Notes: generated from the letters alone by a model not told the origin. A stretch of DNA of 49,869 bases from Chara braunii (GCA_003427395.1 BFEA01000278.1:46310-96178); one strand, 5' to 3'. Counted from the first letter of the stretch, positions 1 to 10,107 are shown. A program made the numbers and translations.

Positions 1-84
<84 letters not shown>
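1..84. repeat. (CT)n microsatellite
   Basis: An essentially pure CT dinucleotide tract runs off the left edge of the window, so its full length is unknown. Confidence 0.97.
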
Positions 85-88
<4 letters not shown>

Positions 89-131
89 CTCTCTGGGAGT
101 CTTATACACAACGCCACAAAAAAAGCATGAC

Positions 132-186
132 CAGACTTTCGTCGGACTTTCATCGACTCATCAGGAGGTTGAACCCCGACAGTCTG
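132..186 (-). ncRNA. hammerhead-ribozyme-like motif
   Basis: Read on the minus strand, this has the hammerhead layout: CUGAUGA (164-158), a 4-bp stem II GUCG/CGAC (157-154 with 144-141) closed by the expected G-C pair, and GAAA (140-137). Stem III is CAGACU/AGUCUG (186-181 with 137-132), with the last A of GAAA paired to U. Stem I is a 5-bp GGGGU/ACCUC hairpin with a UCA loop (177-165). The anomaly is the cleavage-site linker: three bases (GUC, 180-178) lie between stem III and stem I where a canonical hammerhead has one. It may be inactive, or fold slightly differently. Hammerheads occur in retrozymes and other small mobile RNAs. Seen: core and helices. Inferred: any activity. Confidence 0.5.
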
Positions 187-187
187 T

Positions 188-255
188 CCAGGATGCGTTT
201 GACTGATTGGTAAGAGTCTCCCCAGGATGCAATTGACTGATGGATAAGGACTTAC
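188..255. repeat. two-unit 34-bp tandem repeat
   Basis: CCAGGATGC occurs at 188 and 222, each followed by a degenerate TTGACTGAT segment. It adjoins the hammerhead-like motif. Confidence 0.7.
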
Positions 256-439
256 CACGCCGCACAGAGTTAGCCATACCCATGAGAACAATGGTCAACT
301 TTACTACCAACAACCCTGCGATCCTGGCACACTGTCGGTCAAAACCCCTGACAAGAATGGCAGTACGTCTGAGAAACTAGTCTGACAAAACCATAAAACC
401 CACTCTACACACCCACTCAGCCATGGATGCCCAATGTGT

Positions 440-560
440 GTGTCTGAGTGTCCGGGGAGGCTATCGGGGTCAGAAGCCTCGGCAGGTGCAGGAACATCGC
501 AGCTACTCTCCTCCATGTGGATACTCGAGGCAGAGGGGGAATCTCTCTCTCTCTCTCTTT
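440..560. repeat. dispersed repeat, copy A (see 1268-1385)
   Basis: This segment shares with 1268-1385 the arrangement GTGCxGGAA, then CTCCTCCATGTGGATACTCG (508-527), then a short CT tract. It is a low-copy dispersed repeat of unknown nature. Short ORFs over it are in repeats and I do not call them genes. Confidence 0.6.
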
Positions 561-599
561 GGTCGATTGTCAAGTTTTTGTGAAAAAAAGAGTACGCGA

Positions 600-1012
600 A
601 GTTAGCTCCGGTGAGAGTGGGCGGACCAGCGGAGGTGGCGAGCCGAGGACTTCGGACGGATAAAGGTTGGAAGGAGGGAAGAGGACGTCGGCGGAGGAGG
701 TCGGGCGGAGGACGGTCGGGAGGAGGTTGGAGGGGGTTGGCCGAGCAGCAACGGCGGAGGTCTGGCAGAGGAGGTGAACCGAAGGAAGCATGGAGGTCGG
801 GCGGAGGAGGTGGGGCGGAGGACGTCAAGACGAGGTCTGTGGGCCCGAGGATACCGGGCGGAGGAAGTGGAGCGGGGGAGTTGGGCCGAGGACCTTGGGC
901 GGAGGAAGTGGAGCGGGGGAGTTGGGCCGAGGACCTTGAGCGGAGGAGGTTGGGACGACGAGGGGAGAAGGTCGCGCGGAGGGTAGGCGGAGGTCGGGCT
1001 CCCCCTTCCCAA
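600..1012. repeat. G/A-rich degenerate minisatellite
   Basis: A strongly purine-biased tract built of GGCGGAGGA-like words. The clearest register is a 42-bp unit repeated directly at 856 and 898. The period is a multiple of three, so open frames on both strands are expected from composition; I see no reason to call a protein. Confidence 0.8.
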
Positions 1013-1018
<6 letters not shown>

Positions 1019-1078
<60 letters not shown>

Positions 1079-1100
1079 TGTGGTAGTTTAGCGCCCTCTC

Positions 1101-1149
<49 letters not shown>

Positions 1150-1163
1150 TTAGCGCCCTCTCT
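1019..1163. repeat. compound microsatellite (CT)n(TG)n + (TAG)n
   Basis: A CT tract passes into TG repeats (about 1061-1081). A (TAG)n tract (about 1100-1149) follows and is flanked on both sides by the same direct repeat, TAGTTTAGCGCCCTCTCT. Confidence 0.95.
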
Positions 1164-1267
1164 CTCACACACTGTAGAGATCCCCAAGTCCTTCCCCCTC
1201 TCTCTCCAAATCACAATAGAGATCACCACGTCTCACAAGCTCGGGAGGATAGGAGAATGGGCAGGGA

Positions 1268-1385
1268 TTGTCGGAGCTTGTCGGAAGCGATGGTAGGTGC
1301 GGGAAGATGGCGGCAACCCCGCTCCTCCATGTGGATACTCGAGAGCAAGGGCAGACTTCGCCCCACCCTCTCTCTCTCTCTTTCT
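1268..1385. repeat. dispersed repeat, copy B (see 440-560)
   Basis: Second copy of the module at 440-560. The 20-bp core matches exactly at 1322-1341 and is again followed by a CT tract. Confidence 0.6.
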
Positions 1386-1533
1386 ATCGGAGTTTATTAG
1401 GCGTTTTCTTGGAAGGGGGCGGGGATTGCGCAGATCTGTTCACGGGCATGAAGCCCGTCGCGCGCGGGTTTTTTTTCCGGTGAAGTCCCGTGAAACCAAA
1501 GTCGCACACACGCGAAGTCCATCGCGCGCGCAA

Positions 1534-1536
<3 letters not shown>

Positions 1537-1613
<77 letters not shown>

Positions 1614-1637
1614 NTGTGTGTGTGTGTGTGTGTGTGT
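1537..1637. repeat. (CT)n-(TG)n compound microsatellite with an N
   Basis: About 76 bp of CT is followed by TG repeats. The single N at 1614 falls exactly at the switch of motif, so the true lengths are uncertain. Confidence 0.96.
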
Positions 1638-1755
1638 CTCTCTGACCAACAGGAAGCAGGATCTGCAGCAGGAGGTGAATGTGGAGGACGGCGAAAACAT
1701 GGCGGCCATTGTAGTCTTTCTACCGTCAGTGTAGGTGTGATGATGGTCCTTCCTG

Positions 1756-2150
1756 CACACTCTCGAGGCTGAGGGATAATGGCATCCAAGGCCGAAGGAT
1801 GAAGTGGAGGAGAAGGTAATGTGGAGGAGCTGAAATGGAGGAGGAGGATGACATAGATAAGAAGGACCGCCTTCCCCCGAATAGAACGTATGGTAATTAT
1901 ACCTATATTTGGCCCAGGCTGAGGGATATTCGCATCCAAGGCAGAAATATGAAGTGGAGGAGGAGGATGCTGCGGAGAAGTATGACCTAGAGTAGAAGGA
2001 ACGAATAGATGAAACCCTTGTAGTCTCCTAACCCCTGTGCAAGTACAATCGTGGCCTTTCCCGCACTCTCCCGAGGCTGAGCGATATCGCCATCCGAGGC
2101 AGAAGGATGAAGAGGAGGAGAAGGATGATATTGAGAAGGTGAAGTGGAGA
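1756..2150. repeat. three-unit ~150-157 bp tandem repeat
   Basis: Three imperfect units carry the core GGCTGAGxGATA, then CATCCxAGGCxGAAxGATGAAG. The cores start near 1767, 1917 and 2074. A long minus-strand open frame here (to about 2245) only re-reads the repeat and runs into microsatellite, so I do not call it a gene. Confidence 0.75.
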
Positions 2151-2786
2151 AGAATGAGATAGAGAGAAAGGACATGGAAGAGGAGAAAGATGACGAAAGA
2201 CCATGGCAATAAAACAGAAAACAAAATGGGCATCAATAAAGACAAACATAAACGAAATCACCATAGCCTCCTTTCCCCTTTCCCCTCCAACTGCAGATAA
2301 CCATCCCCATCTTCCTACCCCCCTTTCGTCATCATTTCATCATAAAATTATCCTCCCCCCCCTCTTCGTCCACCCATCTTATCTTCGAATCATCCTCGTT
2401 TCTCCATTACCTTCCTTTCCCGTGGCCTCCACGGCTTCCACGTGGAATTGCACATATGCAGAGGGTGACTAGGAGGAGAACGGAACGGGGAGAAGGATGA
2501 TACGGAAGACAACAGAACAAACACGTGCACGAGGAAGACGTTGAAGAGAAAACAGGAAGGAAGGAGCATGGTAAGCGAGATAAAAAGAGCAAACCCGATC
2601 TAATCAAGAGAGAGAAAAATGAAACCTCCATAGCCCCCTGCGCCTTTTTCCATCCCACTTCTTCTTGCCGTCAGCAACCTCATATTCCTAACCCCCCCCT
2701 CCTCCTCAGCTCACCGGTGATAGAAAACCAAGGTAGTGCTCCGCCTGTCATATTCTCCTTTCTCATCCCAACCGCTTCCCCCCTTC

Positions 2787-2788
<2 letters not shown>
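2151..2788. other. no recognisable feature
   Basis: A purine-rich stretch gives way to a pyrimidine-rich one with short low-complexity words. I see no convincing coding sequence or RNA gene. Confidence 0.5.

Positions 2789-2828
<40 letters not shown>
2789..2828. repeat. (CT)n microsatellite
   Basis: Nearly pure CT dinucleotide tract. Confidence 0.96.
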
Positions 2829-2832
<4 letters not shown>

Positions 2833-2865
2833 GTGACACTCGAACACAAATAAAAAGAAGTCGGC

Positions 2866-2960
2866 ATATTCTTGAGAGAGATCGAGAGAAATGGCACGTG
2901 TGCCCGGACGGAACCAACGATATTCTTGAGAGATATTGAAAGAAATGGCACGCAAGCGAG
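2866..2960. repeat. two-unit 54-bp tandem repeat
   Basis: ATATTCTTGAGAG starts at 2866 and again at 2920. Each is followed by a segment ending GAAATGGCACG. Confidence 0.75.
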
Positions 2961-3261
2961 AAAGAAAAGAAAAACGCACGCAAGCAGTGCAGTGGGGAGT
3001 CGGCAACGACGGGAGCTGAAGAAGCCAGGGCTTAGATGGCTATGGGGAAGAGAGATGGGTAAAGCAAGTCCAGACGGGTATTGCGACAGAATGTCAAACG
3101 GTGGAGAGTCAAGGGCAAAGGGAGGAGGAGGAGGAGGAAAAAGGATCCGATCGCGGCTTACCTCTTTCGCGCGCAGCTTTTCACCGAAGACAAAAAAGGA
3201 TTCGACTCTTGGAGGCTTTCGAAATCAATCTCGAGGTTCACACTACTCAGGCTTCGCCCCC

Positions 3262-3263
<2 letters not shown>

Positions 3264-3313
<50 letters not shown>
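3264..3313. repeat. (CT)n microsatellite
   Basis: CT tract followed by a CA-rich stretch to about 3490 (CACACACGCACA-like words). Confidence 0.95.
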
Positions 3314-3316
<3 letters not shown>

Positions 3317-3499
3317 GTGTGTGTAGCAAGCACAGCAGCCACCCAACACACTCACCCAAGCAAGCAAAAGCACAGACACCCACATACGCACGCAATAAAA
3401 GACACGCACGGACGCATGCACCTTCGAACACACGAACGCACACACACGCACAAACAAGCCCCGCGCAAGCTCGCACACATACACGCACTAAGGCGAGTG

Positions 3500-3660
3500 A
3501 GGCCGGCGGCTTAGGAGGGCGGTAGCAAGGCGGTCGGCGGTAGGCAACCGGTAGGGCGGCAGTAGGACGTACTGGTGCCGGTAGGCCTATTCATTCGGGC
3601 CGTTGGCACAGTAGTAGGCCAAACGGTAGTAGGCCTGTTCTACGGGGAATGTTGGCTCGA
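3500..3660. repeat. degenerate GGCGGTAG-rich repeat
   Basis: The words GGCGG, GGTAG and GTAGGCC recur irregularly, as in a decayed minisatellite. Confidence 0.5.
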
Positions 3661-3699
3661 GGATAGGGCCTGGCGCAGTATGTTTGTTTGATTTTCTCT

Positions 3700-3965
3700 T
3701 GGAAGGGATCAATTCCAAAATACCCCTATAGGTTGAGATTTTGCCAAAATCCCCCTAAAAAATATGGGTAGAGCGGAATACCCCTCTTACAAAGAAAAAA
3801 TGTGTTTGCGAAATGCCCCGTTGGACCAGTCATCTTTGCAAAATACCCCTACCAGGTACTGTCCATCTGTGCAAAATGTCCCGGTACCTGCCAACTTTTC
3901 ACAGGCCCTATTTATTTTCGTTTTACCCTACTGGCCCAGGTCATCTTTGTGTTTTGCCCCCTGCC
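3700..3965. repeat. degenerate array of (G)CAAAATACCCCT-like motifs
   Basis: At least six related words recur at irregular 30-60 bp spacing: AAAATACCCCTA, AAAATCCCCCTA, GAATACCCCT, GAAATGCCCC, AAAATACCCCTA and AAAATGTCCC. No periodic frame is kept, so this looks like a decayed satellite or a set of binding sites rather than coding sequence. Confidence 0.6.
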
Positions 3966-4129
3966 TGTTGCCTCCAAAGAAACGCATGTAGAAGAGAAGG
4001 CATGCCGTCATGGCTGTAATTTTTTGGAACAACTTTCTGATTGGATAGACGAATAATGGATGTGTGTTCTATTTGGGGGGAAGGAGCTGTCGTTTTAGCA
4101 GTTGCACAGAGAGCGCGCGCACTGTCGGT

Positions 4130-4155
4130 GCGAATACCCTTACAAGGGTATCCGC
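4130..4155. repeat. conserved X-family palindrome
   Basis: A 26-bp near-perfect palindrome with centre CCCTTACAAGGG. It is found at the start of all three X copies, and with different but still complementary arms at 29105-29134. Confidence 0.85.
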
Positions 4156-4198
4156 CCTGGGTTTTTGCAAATGACAGAAAATAAATTTGGTTCAAAGT

Positions 4199-4522
4199 TT
4201 AAGTATACCGCGCTAGACGTGGCTTCATGTCGGAGGATGGGGGACCCGGATTGGGAGTCGGGGGACGAGAGAGAGAGTTGGGAGAGGAAGGATGGACAGC
4301 GTCCTGGAGTTGTCGCATGCCAGCGGCAAGAGTCGCCACCTGCGCCTGTAAGGGCGCAAGAGTCGTCAGTTGCGTTTGGATGGGCGCGAGGAGGGAGGTG
4401 AGGACGATGTGCAGATCCCCTTGGGGCTGATGACCCTGGGTCGCCGGCACGGGTGTGGGCAGCATAAATATGTGTTGGAAAAAAAAGGTCTGGAAGTACT
4501 GGTGGTTTGAACTGCCGCCCAT
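4199..4522 (-). CDS. unrecognised 107-aa ORF in the X copy-1 insertion
   Basis: An open frame on the minus strand covers most of the segment unique to this X copy. After a short N-terminus it has about 40 residues with regular leucine and glutamine spacing (LTSLLAPIQ, then TLAPLQAQV, then MRQLQ), as in an amphipathic helix or coiled coil. It ends in a Pro/Ser-rich tail that runs into the conserved X terminus. The helix-plus-proline composition recalls the N-terminal part of some retrotransposon Gag proteins, but I recognise no domain. It could be a chance frame. Confidence 0.35.
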   Translation of the reverse strand: MGGSSNHQYFQTFFFQHIFMLPTPVPATQGHQPQGDLHIVLTSLLAPIQTQLTTLAPLQAQVATLAAGMRQLQDAVHPSSPNSLSRPPTPNPGPPSSDMKPRLARYT

Positions 4523-5230
4523 GCAAACTTTAGCATCGAAATTGCATCGCTCCCGGTTCTTCGGATGAACAGTGCTACTGGACCAAAATGGTTTGTGGCG
4601 CCAAGCACAAGGTCTACGTTAGTTGAAGGTTGACTAGAATAGAGAGTGTGTGGGCGCGCAGACTTAAGGCGTGCATGATTTCTTTTGTTTTTTATTATCG
4701 TAGAAACCGACGTTGATCGCTGGCCATATTTTTATTTCTGATTAAGCTAGAATTAAAAGGAGTTTATCTCTTGATTGGTGCACCTACCTGTGACTTATGC
4801 GTACGTACGCAAGACGACATTGACAACAATGTGATATTAAGACATTCCGGTAAGTTCGCACGTCGCACAATGTTCGTTTATTTAGATATCAGTCAATGTT
4901 AGACTCAGCCTTGGGCTTAGTACTGTTGGTTACGATGTCGGACTTCTGTTCAAGAGATTCAGGGATCGAGATCGAGCGGCGACAAGGCGAGGATATCAGA
5001 GTAGCGCGAACAGACCGAGGGATTGAGGACCCAAAGGGGGTTATCCGTTTTGGTTTTGCCAACGGCGGCGTTAGAACGGTACTAGTGGCCTCGTCTTTCC
5101 TCGCTCGTCATATTCCGACGACTAGAAGTTTCTAAATATTTTTACTATTTATTGTCGTATTACTCGTTGCTTCGGTGTTCCTTGACTTGAGTTCGACGCC
5201 GGATCTAGAGGTTGTCACGACAATCAAGGA

Positions 5231-6824
5231 CCTCGAGCACGCGCCTCTTTTTGGCGAGCCTGTTCGAGTTCCGACGAATCGGAATATTGGCGGAAAGTCC
5301 CCTACCTCGCCCGTTTTTTGAAGCTTGGACTGGGGAAGCCATCATGCGTGGGGTCCATGATCGTGGCTCTCCTCGCTTCTCACTTGGAAAGCGTCGGTGG
5401 CCCAACATATCTGTCGGGCTTGGGAGCAGGGACGGGGAGCTATCCAAAACCGGTCAGTGGGTGGTTTCGTTCGAAGTACCCGTGAGAGGAAGCGAGGGTT
5501 GCTGAGGCAGCCTCTTATGGTCAGGGAAAAACGGGTGTTGTTGGGCGCCGCGCCAGCCAGAAGGAGGTCGACGGAGCTGAAGCTGGTACGAGAAAATAGG
5601 CAGCAAAGAAAAAAAGTCGAACATTGCCATCGAAATAAGCTAGGTGAATGTGAGGCAGGCTGGAGCGGACTGTAGCGCAGACACGCAGTAACACCGACGT
5701 GCAACTTGTTCGTCGGATGTACGTGTCGCTGCAAAGGTCTGCCAAGCCGCTTAGTAGTTGGTTCCCTACGAAGTTTCCCTCCTGATAGTTGGAGTTGTTG
5801 CTTGGGTATAGGGGTGAAAGACTAATCGAATCATCTAGTGACATTTTTCCTATTGAAAACAGTTCTCGGCCGAATGTCAAGTGTTGTGGGTCGGTCGGCT
5901 GCAGGCGCTAGTGGAAGGAAGAGCGGAGCTGCGCTGAGCCGAGGAATCTGGAGGGCAGCGGAGCGAAAGGCTAAGGAGTCGAGAGTGGTGAGCTGCGTTG
6001 TGCGAGGAGTCAGACGCAGTAGTAGGAGCAAGGAAAGGAGGTCAATGAGGAAGGAAACAAAAGGAACGAACAGGGACGTTAAATTGCGCCAGGTACATTA
6101 GGAAGTTGAGAATAAAAAAGGGATAGAGTATGTCAGAGTGATGGGTTGGGCGCCATGTAGATTGAAGGAGCGAGAATGTGTGTCGAGGGAGTGAGGGAGC
6201 AAGAGTTAAAAAGAGGAGGCAGCAGAGCGACAGATGGAGGCGAGTGGAGAAAGGGATGAAAATGGAGGAATGAACCCCGCGCGAATTCACGCCAGGTACG
6301 CCCAAGAATCGAGATGGTGAAAAACGGTCGACTTCGCCTGTTAGTTGATGAAAACCGGCAGAAAAAAAGGTTAGACAAGGGTTTTTAGGCCTGGCGAACC
6401 CGAATCTTTCGTCGGAAGAGGATAAAAGTTAGTAGAAGAGATGCTAATAGAGGAAGGGGTCGCGTAGAACTTTCAGATCGTCGGCTATGACAGAACGAAG
6501 TTTGTTTAATTCACTCGATTGAGCCAAAATGGTAGGTAGAGGTTTGTTAGTAGGGCGATTCCATATCTGAAGTTAGTTTAGCTAGAAGTTAGTGGACTAG
6601 GGGCTACAGAGAAAAATGTGTCATATGAAGTTATGGCGAAAGGGGAGTACAAGAGGAGGGCGAAGCGTTTTGTGTTCGTCTGTAGACAGATTCAGTCAAA
6701 GGAAGATTCGAATCCGAGGTTTTCTTAGCCGGCAACCCGAATGCCTACGTCAAACCTAGCAATGGGTTAGTAAAGAAAAAGTTAATAAGAAAAAAGTATT
6801 GCGCATGAGGGAAGACTTTAAAAA
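5231..6824. other. no recognisable feature
   Basis: Unique-looking sequence with several overlapping short ORFs on both strands (for example minus 5342-5734). None shows a domain, repeat or neighbour that would support a gene. It may be the rest of X copy 1. Confidence 0.4.
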
Positions 6825-6850
6825 TAGCAATGTATTCTTTTGTGTTCTAG

Positions 6851-6905
6851 CGGAAGACTCATTTTGATTCTGCACATCCTATTGATGGAAGCAGCGTGAG
6901 GTCAA
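6851..6905 (+). other. exon-like module M0
   Basis: TTCTAG directly precedes CGGAAGACTCATTTTGATTC. The segment is homologous to modules at 12373, 13104 and 13803 in LTR1. All but the 13104 copy start after TTC(T/C)AG, which looks like a splice acceptor, and continue CGG(T/A)AGA(T/C)TC. One frame gives HPIDGSS, shared with M2. M0 lies 244 bp outside LTR1-L and has a 1-base insertion relative to the others. It is probably a decayed fragment. Confidence 0.5.
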
Positions 6906-6913
6906 CCGTACTA

Positions 6914-6915
6914 CG

Positions 6916-6947
<32 letters not shown>

Positions 6948-6958
6948 TACACACACAC

Positions 6959-7023
<65 letters not shown>

Positions 7024-7080
7024 AAAAGAAAAAGAGAGAAAAAAAAAGAGAGAGAGAGAGAAAGAAAAAGAGAGAGAGGG
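6914..7080. repeat. (CA)n-(GA)n compound microsatellite
   Basis: CA repeats (about 6914-6958) pass into GA repeats with interrupting A-runs (about 6960-7080). Confidence 0.96.
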
Positions 7081-7300
7081 GAGCTTACCTCGAAAGACGA
7101 ACTGATGATGCGAAATGAACCGAAAGTCGAGATATGGTCGCCTGACATTGTCACACGCGGTGGTCCCGCACCCTAATGAGGAGCGCTGAACCTCACGGTC
7201 GTGTCACGCAGGATGTTTTGTCTGAAAATGACCAGTCACCACTCCGACCGTGCGCGCGTGCTATACCTCTCACGACGCCCTGCGACATGTCGGGATGTCG

Positions 7301-7490
7301 CGAGGTACAACTTACCTCTACCCAAGGGGCTGTCACCACCCTTAGGTAGGCGTATCCCTGCTGAGCTACCAGCCCACATGCGAAAACTTTTACATGCCTT
7401 TGTAGAGGTAGGTCAGCCAAGGGCGTTTCCTCGATCGTTGTAACACAAAACGGGGTACGTGCCGTAAAACGCCTAGAACTGACCCGTTAG
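7301..7490 (-). promoter_or_regulatory. U5-like region conserved between LTR1 and LTR2
   Basis: About 190 bp are clearly homologous to 32614-32795 in the otherwise different LTR2, and are also present at 20385-20570 and 45730-45895. Shared landmarks are GCTGTCACC, GGCGTATCCC and GAGCTACCAG. In element sense it lies near the 3' end of the LTR. It folds well there: GGTAG/CTACC encloses a conserved loop containing GGGATACGC, followed by a CCTAAGGG/CCCTTGGG stem. It is probably part of the R-U5 leader RNA. Confidence 0.6.
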
Positions 7491-8045
7491 ATATTCAGGT
7501 CGAACTTTCAGAAGGCCGTCTATTTCCGCTTCTGCTTCCAAAACATATTATTTTTCTAACCACTGCGATCAAAGCTCTAATCAAACCTTCTTACTACCAA
7601 GGGCATTCTATTCTACTCAACATATGACTGACCATCAGATGGTATAGAAGTTATATAAGACTGAATATGAGTATGGAGGTATTACTGCTGGGAACCCTTC
7701 CCACTTTCACAAGTGTTGTGTGTCTAGGACTCTTCAACAGATCAGTTCCAGTTCAGCCAAAACCCACGAACAAAACAGACCTGCACAAAATAATGCAAAG
7801 ACAATCCATATGTCATGCACTACCGACGTCAACCATCAATCCACACCTCATACATTGTCCTTACTTCCTAAACCATGTATGACAGCTCTATCTTTCCTGA
7901 AACGTAAGCCCAACCCCCTCACATTTCTTCAAAGGACCCTTGAGAGTGACTAGGACCATTTAGGCAATGACCACAGGTGACAGTTTTATTGACCACAGAG
8001 TTTGACTTTAGACGTGGGTATCAAGTCAAGGGGAAAAAGTTGAAT

Positions 8046-8063
8046 TGTTATCGAGTGATAACA
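8046..8063. promoter_or_regulatory. TGTTATC-GATAACA palindrome shared with LTR2
   Basis: TGTTATC and GATAACA are separated by four bases (GAGT). The motif corresponds to the 19-bp palindrome in LTR2 (33342-33360) and to 21143-21160 in LTR1-R. Confidence 0.6.
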
Positions 8064-8539
8064 GAAAATGGAGTCTTTTATGTGAGACTTCTCCTTCAAT
8101 TGCAGTGGACCAAAATTGAGACCTGCACACACACAGGTCAACAAGGATTCAACACCCCCACTCGATTTTCCACATATTGATATCTAAGGGTCAAACCCTT
8201 AGATCTGGTCTGTGAGCTTTGGGGTCAACATCCCAAAGTCTAACCCCCTAGCTTCTACCTACCCTAAGTCGTCTGTCACTCTTTCTCCTTTTGTTCAAGG
8301 AGTCTCTTGCTTATATCCTAAGTTGTCTTAGAGAACTCATATTTCCCCTTACTCTCAATACTTGCAGTTTTTCTCTTGCGGATAAGCACACCCTTTGGTG
8401 CTTACGCGGTAGTCTACATGAGATCAACTCATGCCAGTGGCGGTTTCTCCCTTAGGAGTTTATTAATGAACTGAAGTTGCGCGGAACGTCTTCTTTTCTA
8501 ATTATTTTCCCCCGCGATGTTTTGTCTTTTATTCTGATT

Positions 8540-9835
8540 CTTTTTATGACATTCGGAATCACTCCCGCTGGAGCACTCTTTTTCCCTTTCTCTTCTTTTT
8601 GTCCTGACATACGAAAGTAGTGGATTGATTCACCCGAGAATCTCCCACTACTTGATCAATTTTAGACAAATCTGTTAGTTAGATAAGTAGTAGACTAGTT
8701 CCACGGGAACACTCAACCACTTTTCAAAGTTCATGCAGTCCTTAAGCAAACAAATAGTTTAATCAACCTTGTGCAAGCGATCAGATAACTTATATGAGAG
8801 CACCCTTTTACTAGTCAAAATAAGTAGTTAGGAAACCTTTGTCGAACCATCTCAACACTTGACACAACATTCAGAAAACACTCCAGATCCAGGTGTTAAT
8901 ATAGAATTGAAGTTAGTAATAGGTCGTCTTCACAGAAACCTCTTATTACTCCTTGATCAAAAATTCAGCCTATCCTCAAAAGTGTAATAGGATGACCCCA
9001 CGGAAGTCACCCTACTACTTTCTCGGAGTCATACGAGCTAGGATTAAGTTAGTAACCTCAGACAAACACCAGATCCTCCCTTTGCTGGAGTATCTTACCA
9101 GACTTGTTAAGATTGAGTCAAGCAAGCAATAGGATGACCCCACAAAAGTCTCCTGTAACCTGGCTTCATGTCAAATAGATAGATCGTTAATATTTATTCA
9201 TACCATCCATCATTCATACTCAAACAAGTAGTAGGGTTACTCACCCGGGAGTATCCCTCTACTATCCAAATACAATCACTTCATTCCTTCCCTCCGTAAG
9301 TTGACCTCCAAATCAAACAAATATTAGGATGACCCCTTGGGAGTTATCTTACTACCAGTTTGATGCGTAGGAGATCAGTCAAAACAACTCTTAGTTAAGT
9401 TGCCCTTACCATTCACCTACCTTGCCTATGCATCGTAAATGAGCAAAAGGTATGCCGACTCCCACGGGAAGTCGGACAGATCATCCCTGACTTAGGAGTC
9501 TGTGTACTCACCCGGTGAGTACTTAGTTCCCTTCCACGTCCGGCCAGATCAGCGATAGGAGAGCCCCATGGGAGCCTCCTGCTACCTTCGCGTCTGTTAG
9601 TCATTGAAGAAATGCATTCCACAGGAGTACCGGATTAGTTCTTAGATCGAATCTGTATGGTAAACAAGGGAAATCGCACGACAATTTCCTATTACTGACG
9701 TTGGAGTTGAACAAATATTTCATCAAATCGTTACTTAGTTTGAGTGAATCTGCCTGAGAGTATCCCATTACTCACTTTAGTTAGTTCAAGCAAGCAGTGT
9801 AACAACTCCACGGGAGCCTGCACCACACGACTCTG
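8540..9835 (-). ncRNA. LTR1 stem-loop array (about 12-14 units)
   Basis: A series of nested inverted repeats spaced about 60-110 bp. The best unit (8615-8653) has outer stem AAGTAGTGG/CCACTACTT, inner stem GATTC/GAATC and loop ACCCGA. Another (9228-9262) has GTAG(T)AGGG/CCCTCTAC, inner TACTC/GAGTA and loop ACCCGG. Others are 9504-9522 (GTACTCAC/GTGAGTAC) and 9455-9475 (CCGACT/AGTCGG). Weaker units around 8690, 8990, 9130, 9330, 9560, 9620 and 9800 keep a CACGG/ACCCGG-type centre with a flanking TAGG/CCTA. Inner and outer stems change together between units. The array is duplicated at about 21660-22910. Confidence 0.65.
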
Positions 9836-10057
9836 TCTCCCAAACCCAAGCAGACTAGGTTCCTTCTCAGTTTTTCTTAGGTTCCTTTCTTTCATCAGGC
9901 ATGATTCTTACTTCAATCGTATACCTTTTTCATTTCGATACACTTTAGTCCTGAAGAAAGTTCAAACAGTATCTCACACACCCATACCGGCAATCCAGTA
10001 GAAGGTTGTAGCTTGTATGGGTATACGAGAACAGAATGAAACATGCGTACCTTATGG

Positions 10058-10107
10058 TTCCCTGCCTCCAAAGTTCCTCCTGAACTCCATCAGAGCTCCC
10101 GCAATCG
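10058..10107 (-). promoter_or_regulatory. 50-bp hairpin segment shared by LTR1 and LTR2
   Basis: TTCCCTGCCTCCA, then a hairpin, then AGAGCTCCC and GCAATCG. It is also found at 23139-23188, 35400-35449 and 49104-49153. In element sense the hairpin is GAACTC-AGGAG-GAGTTC in LTR2 and GAGTTC-AGAAG-GAACTC in LTR1-R, so the two arms are swapped but still pair. Confidence 0.6.

Larger units (their letters stand above)
4123..5230 (+). mobile_element. repeat family X, copy 1 (possible LTR)
   Basis: This copy begins TGTCGG and carries the conserved palindrome at 4130-4155, then TTTTTGCAA, GACAGAAAAT and GTTTAAGTATACCGCGCTA. The same order of landmarks occurs at 49544 (same strand) and from 38975 leftward (opposite strand). 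Similarity continues through TTAAGGCG, a TGATTAAG motif and GGTTTTGCC near 5052. About 400 bp (4226-4625) is present here but absent from the other two copies. The right end is not defined. The TG start suits an LTR, but no PBS or PPT is visible beside it, so the class is open. Confidence 0.65.

Noticed and set aside
611-1153. 180-codon plus-strand ORF rich in Gly/Arg and ending in Ser-Leu repeats
   Set aside because: It translates a purine minisatellite and microsatellites; no domain or conserved copy.
1397-2245. 282-codon minus-strand ORF
   Set aside because: It re-reads a three-unit DNA repeat and then GA microsatellite (Glu-Arg runs).
7098-7130. CTGATGA followed by GAAA on the plus strand as a second hammerhead
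   Set aside because: No stem II between the boxes and no partner strand for stems I or III.
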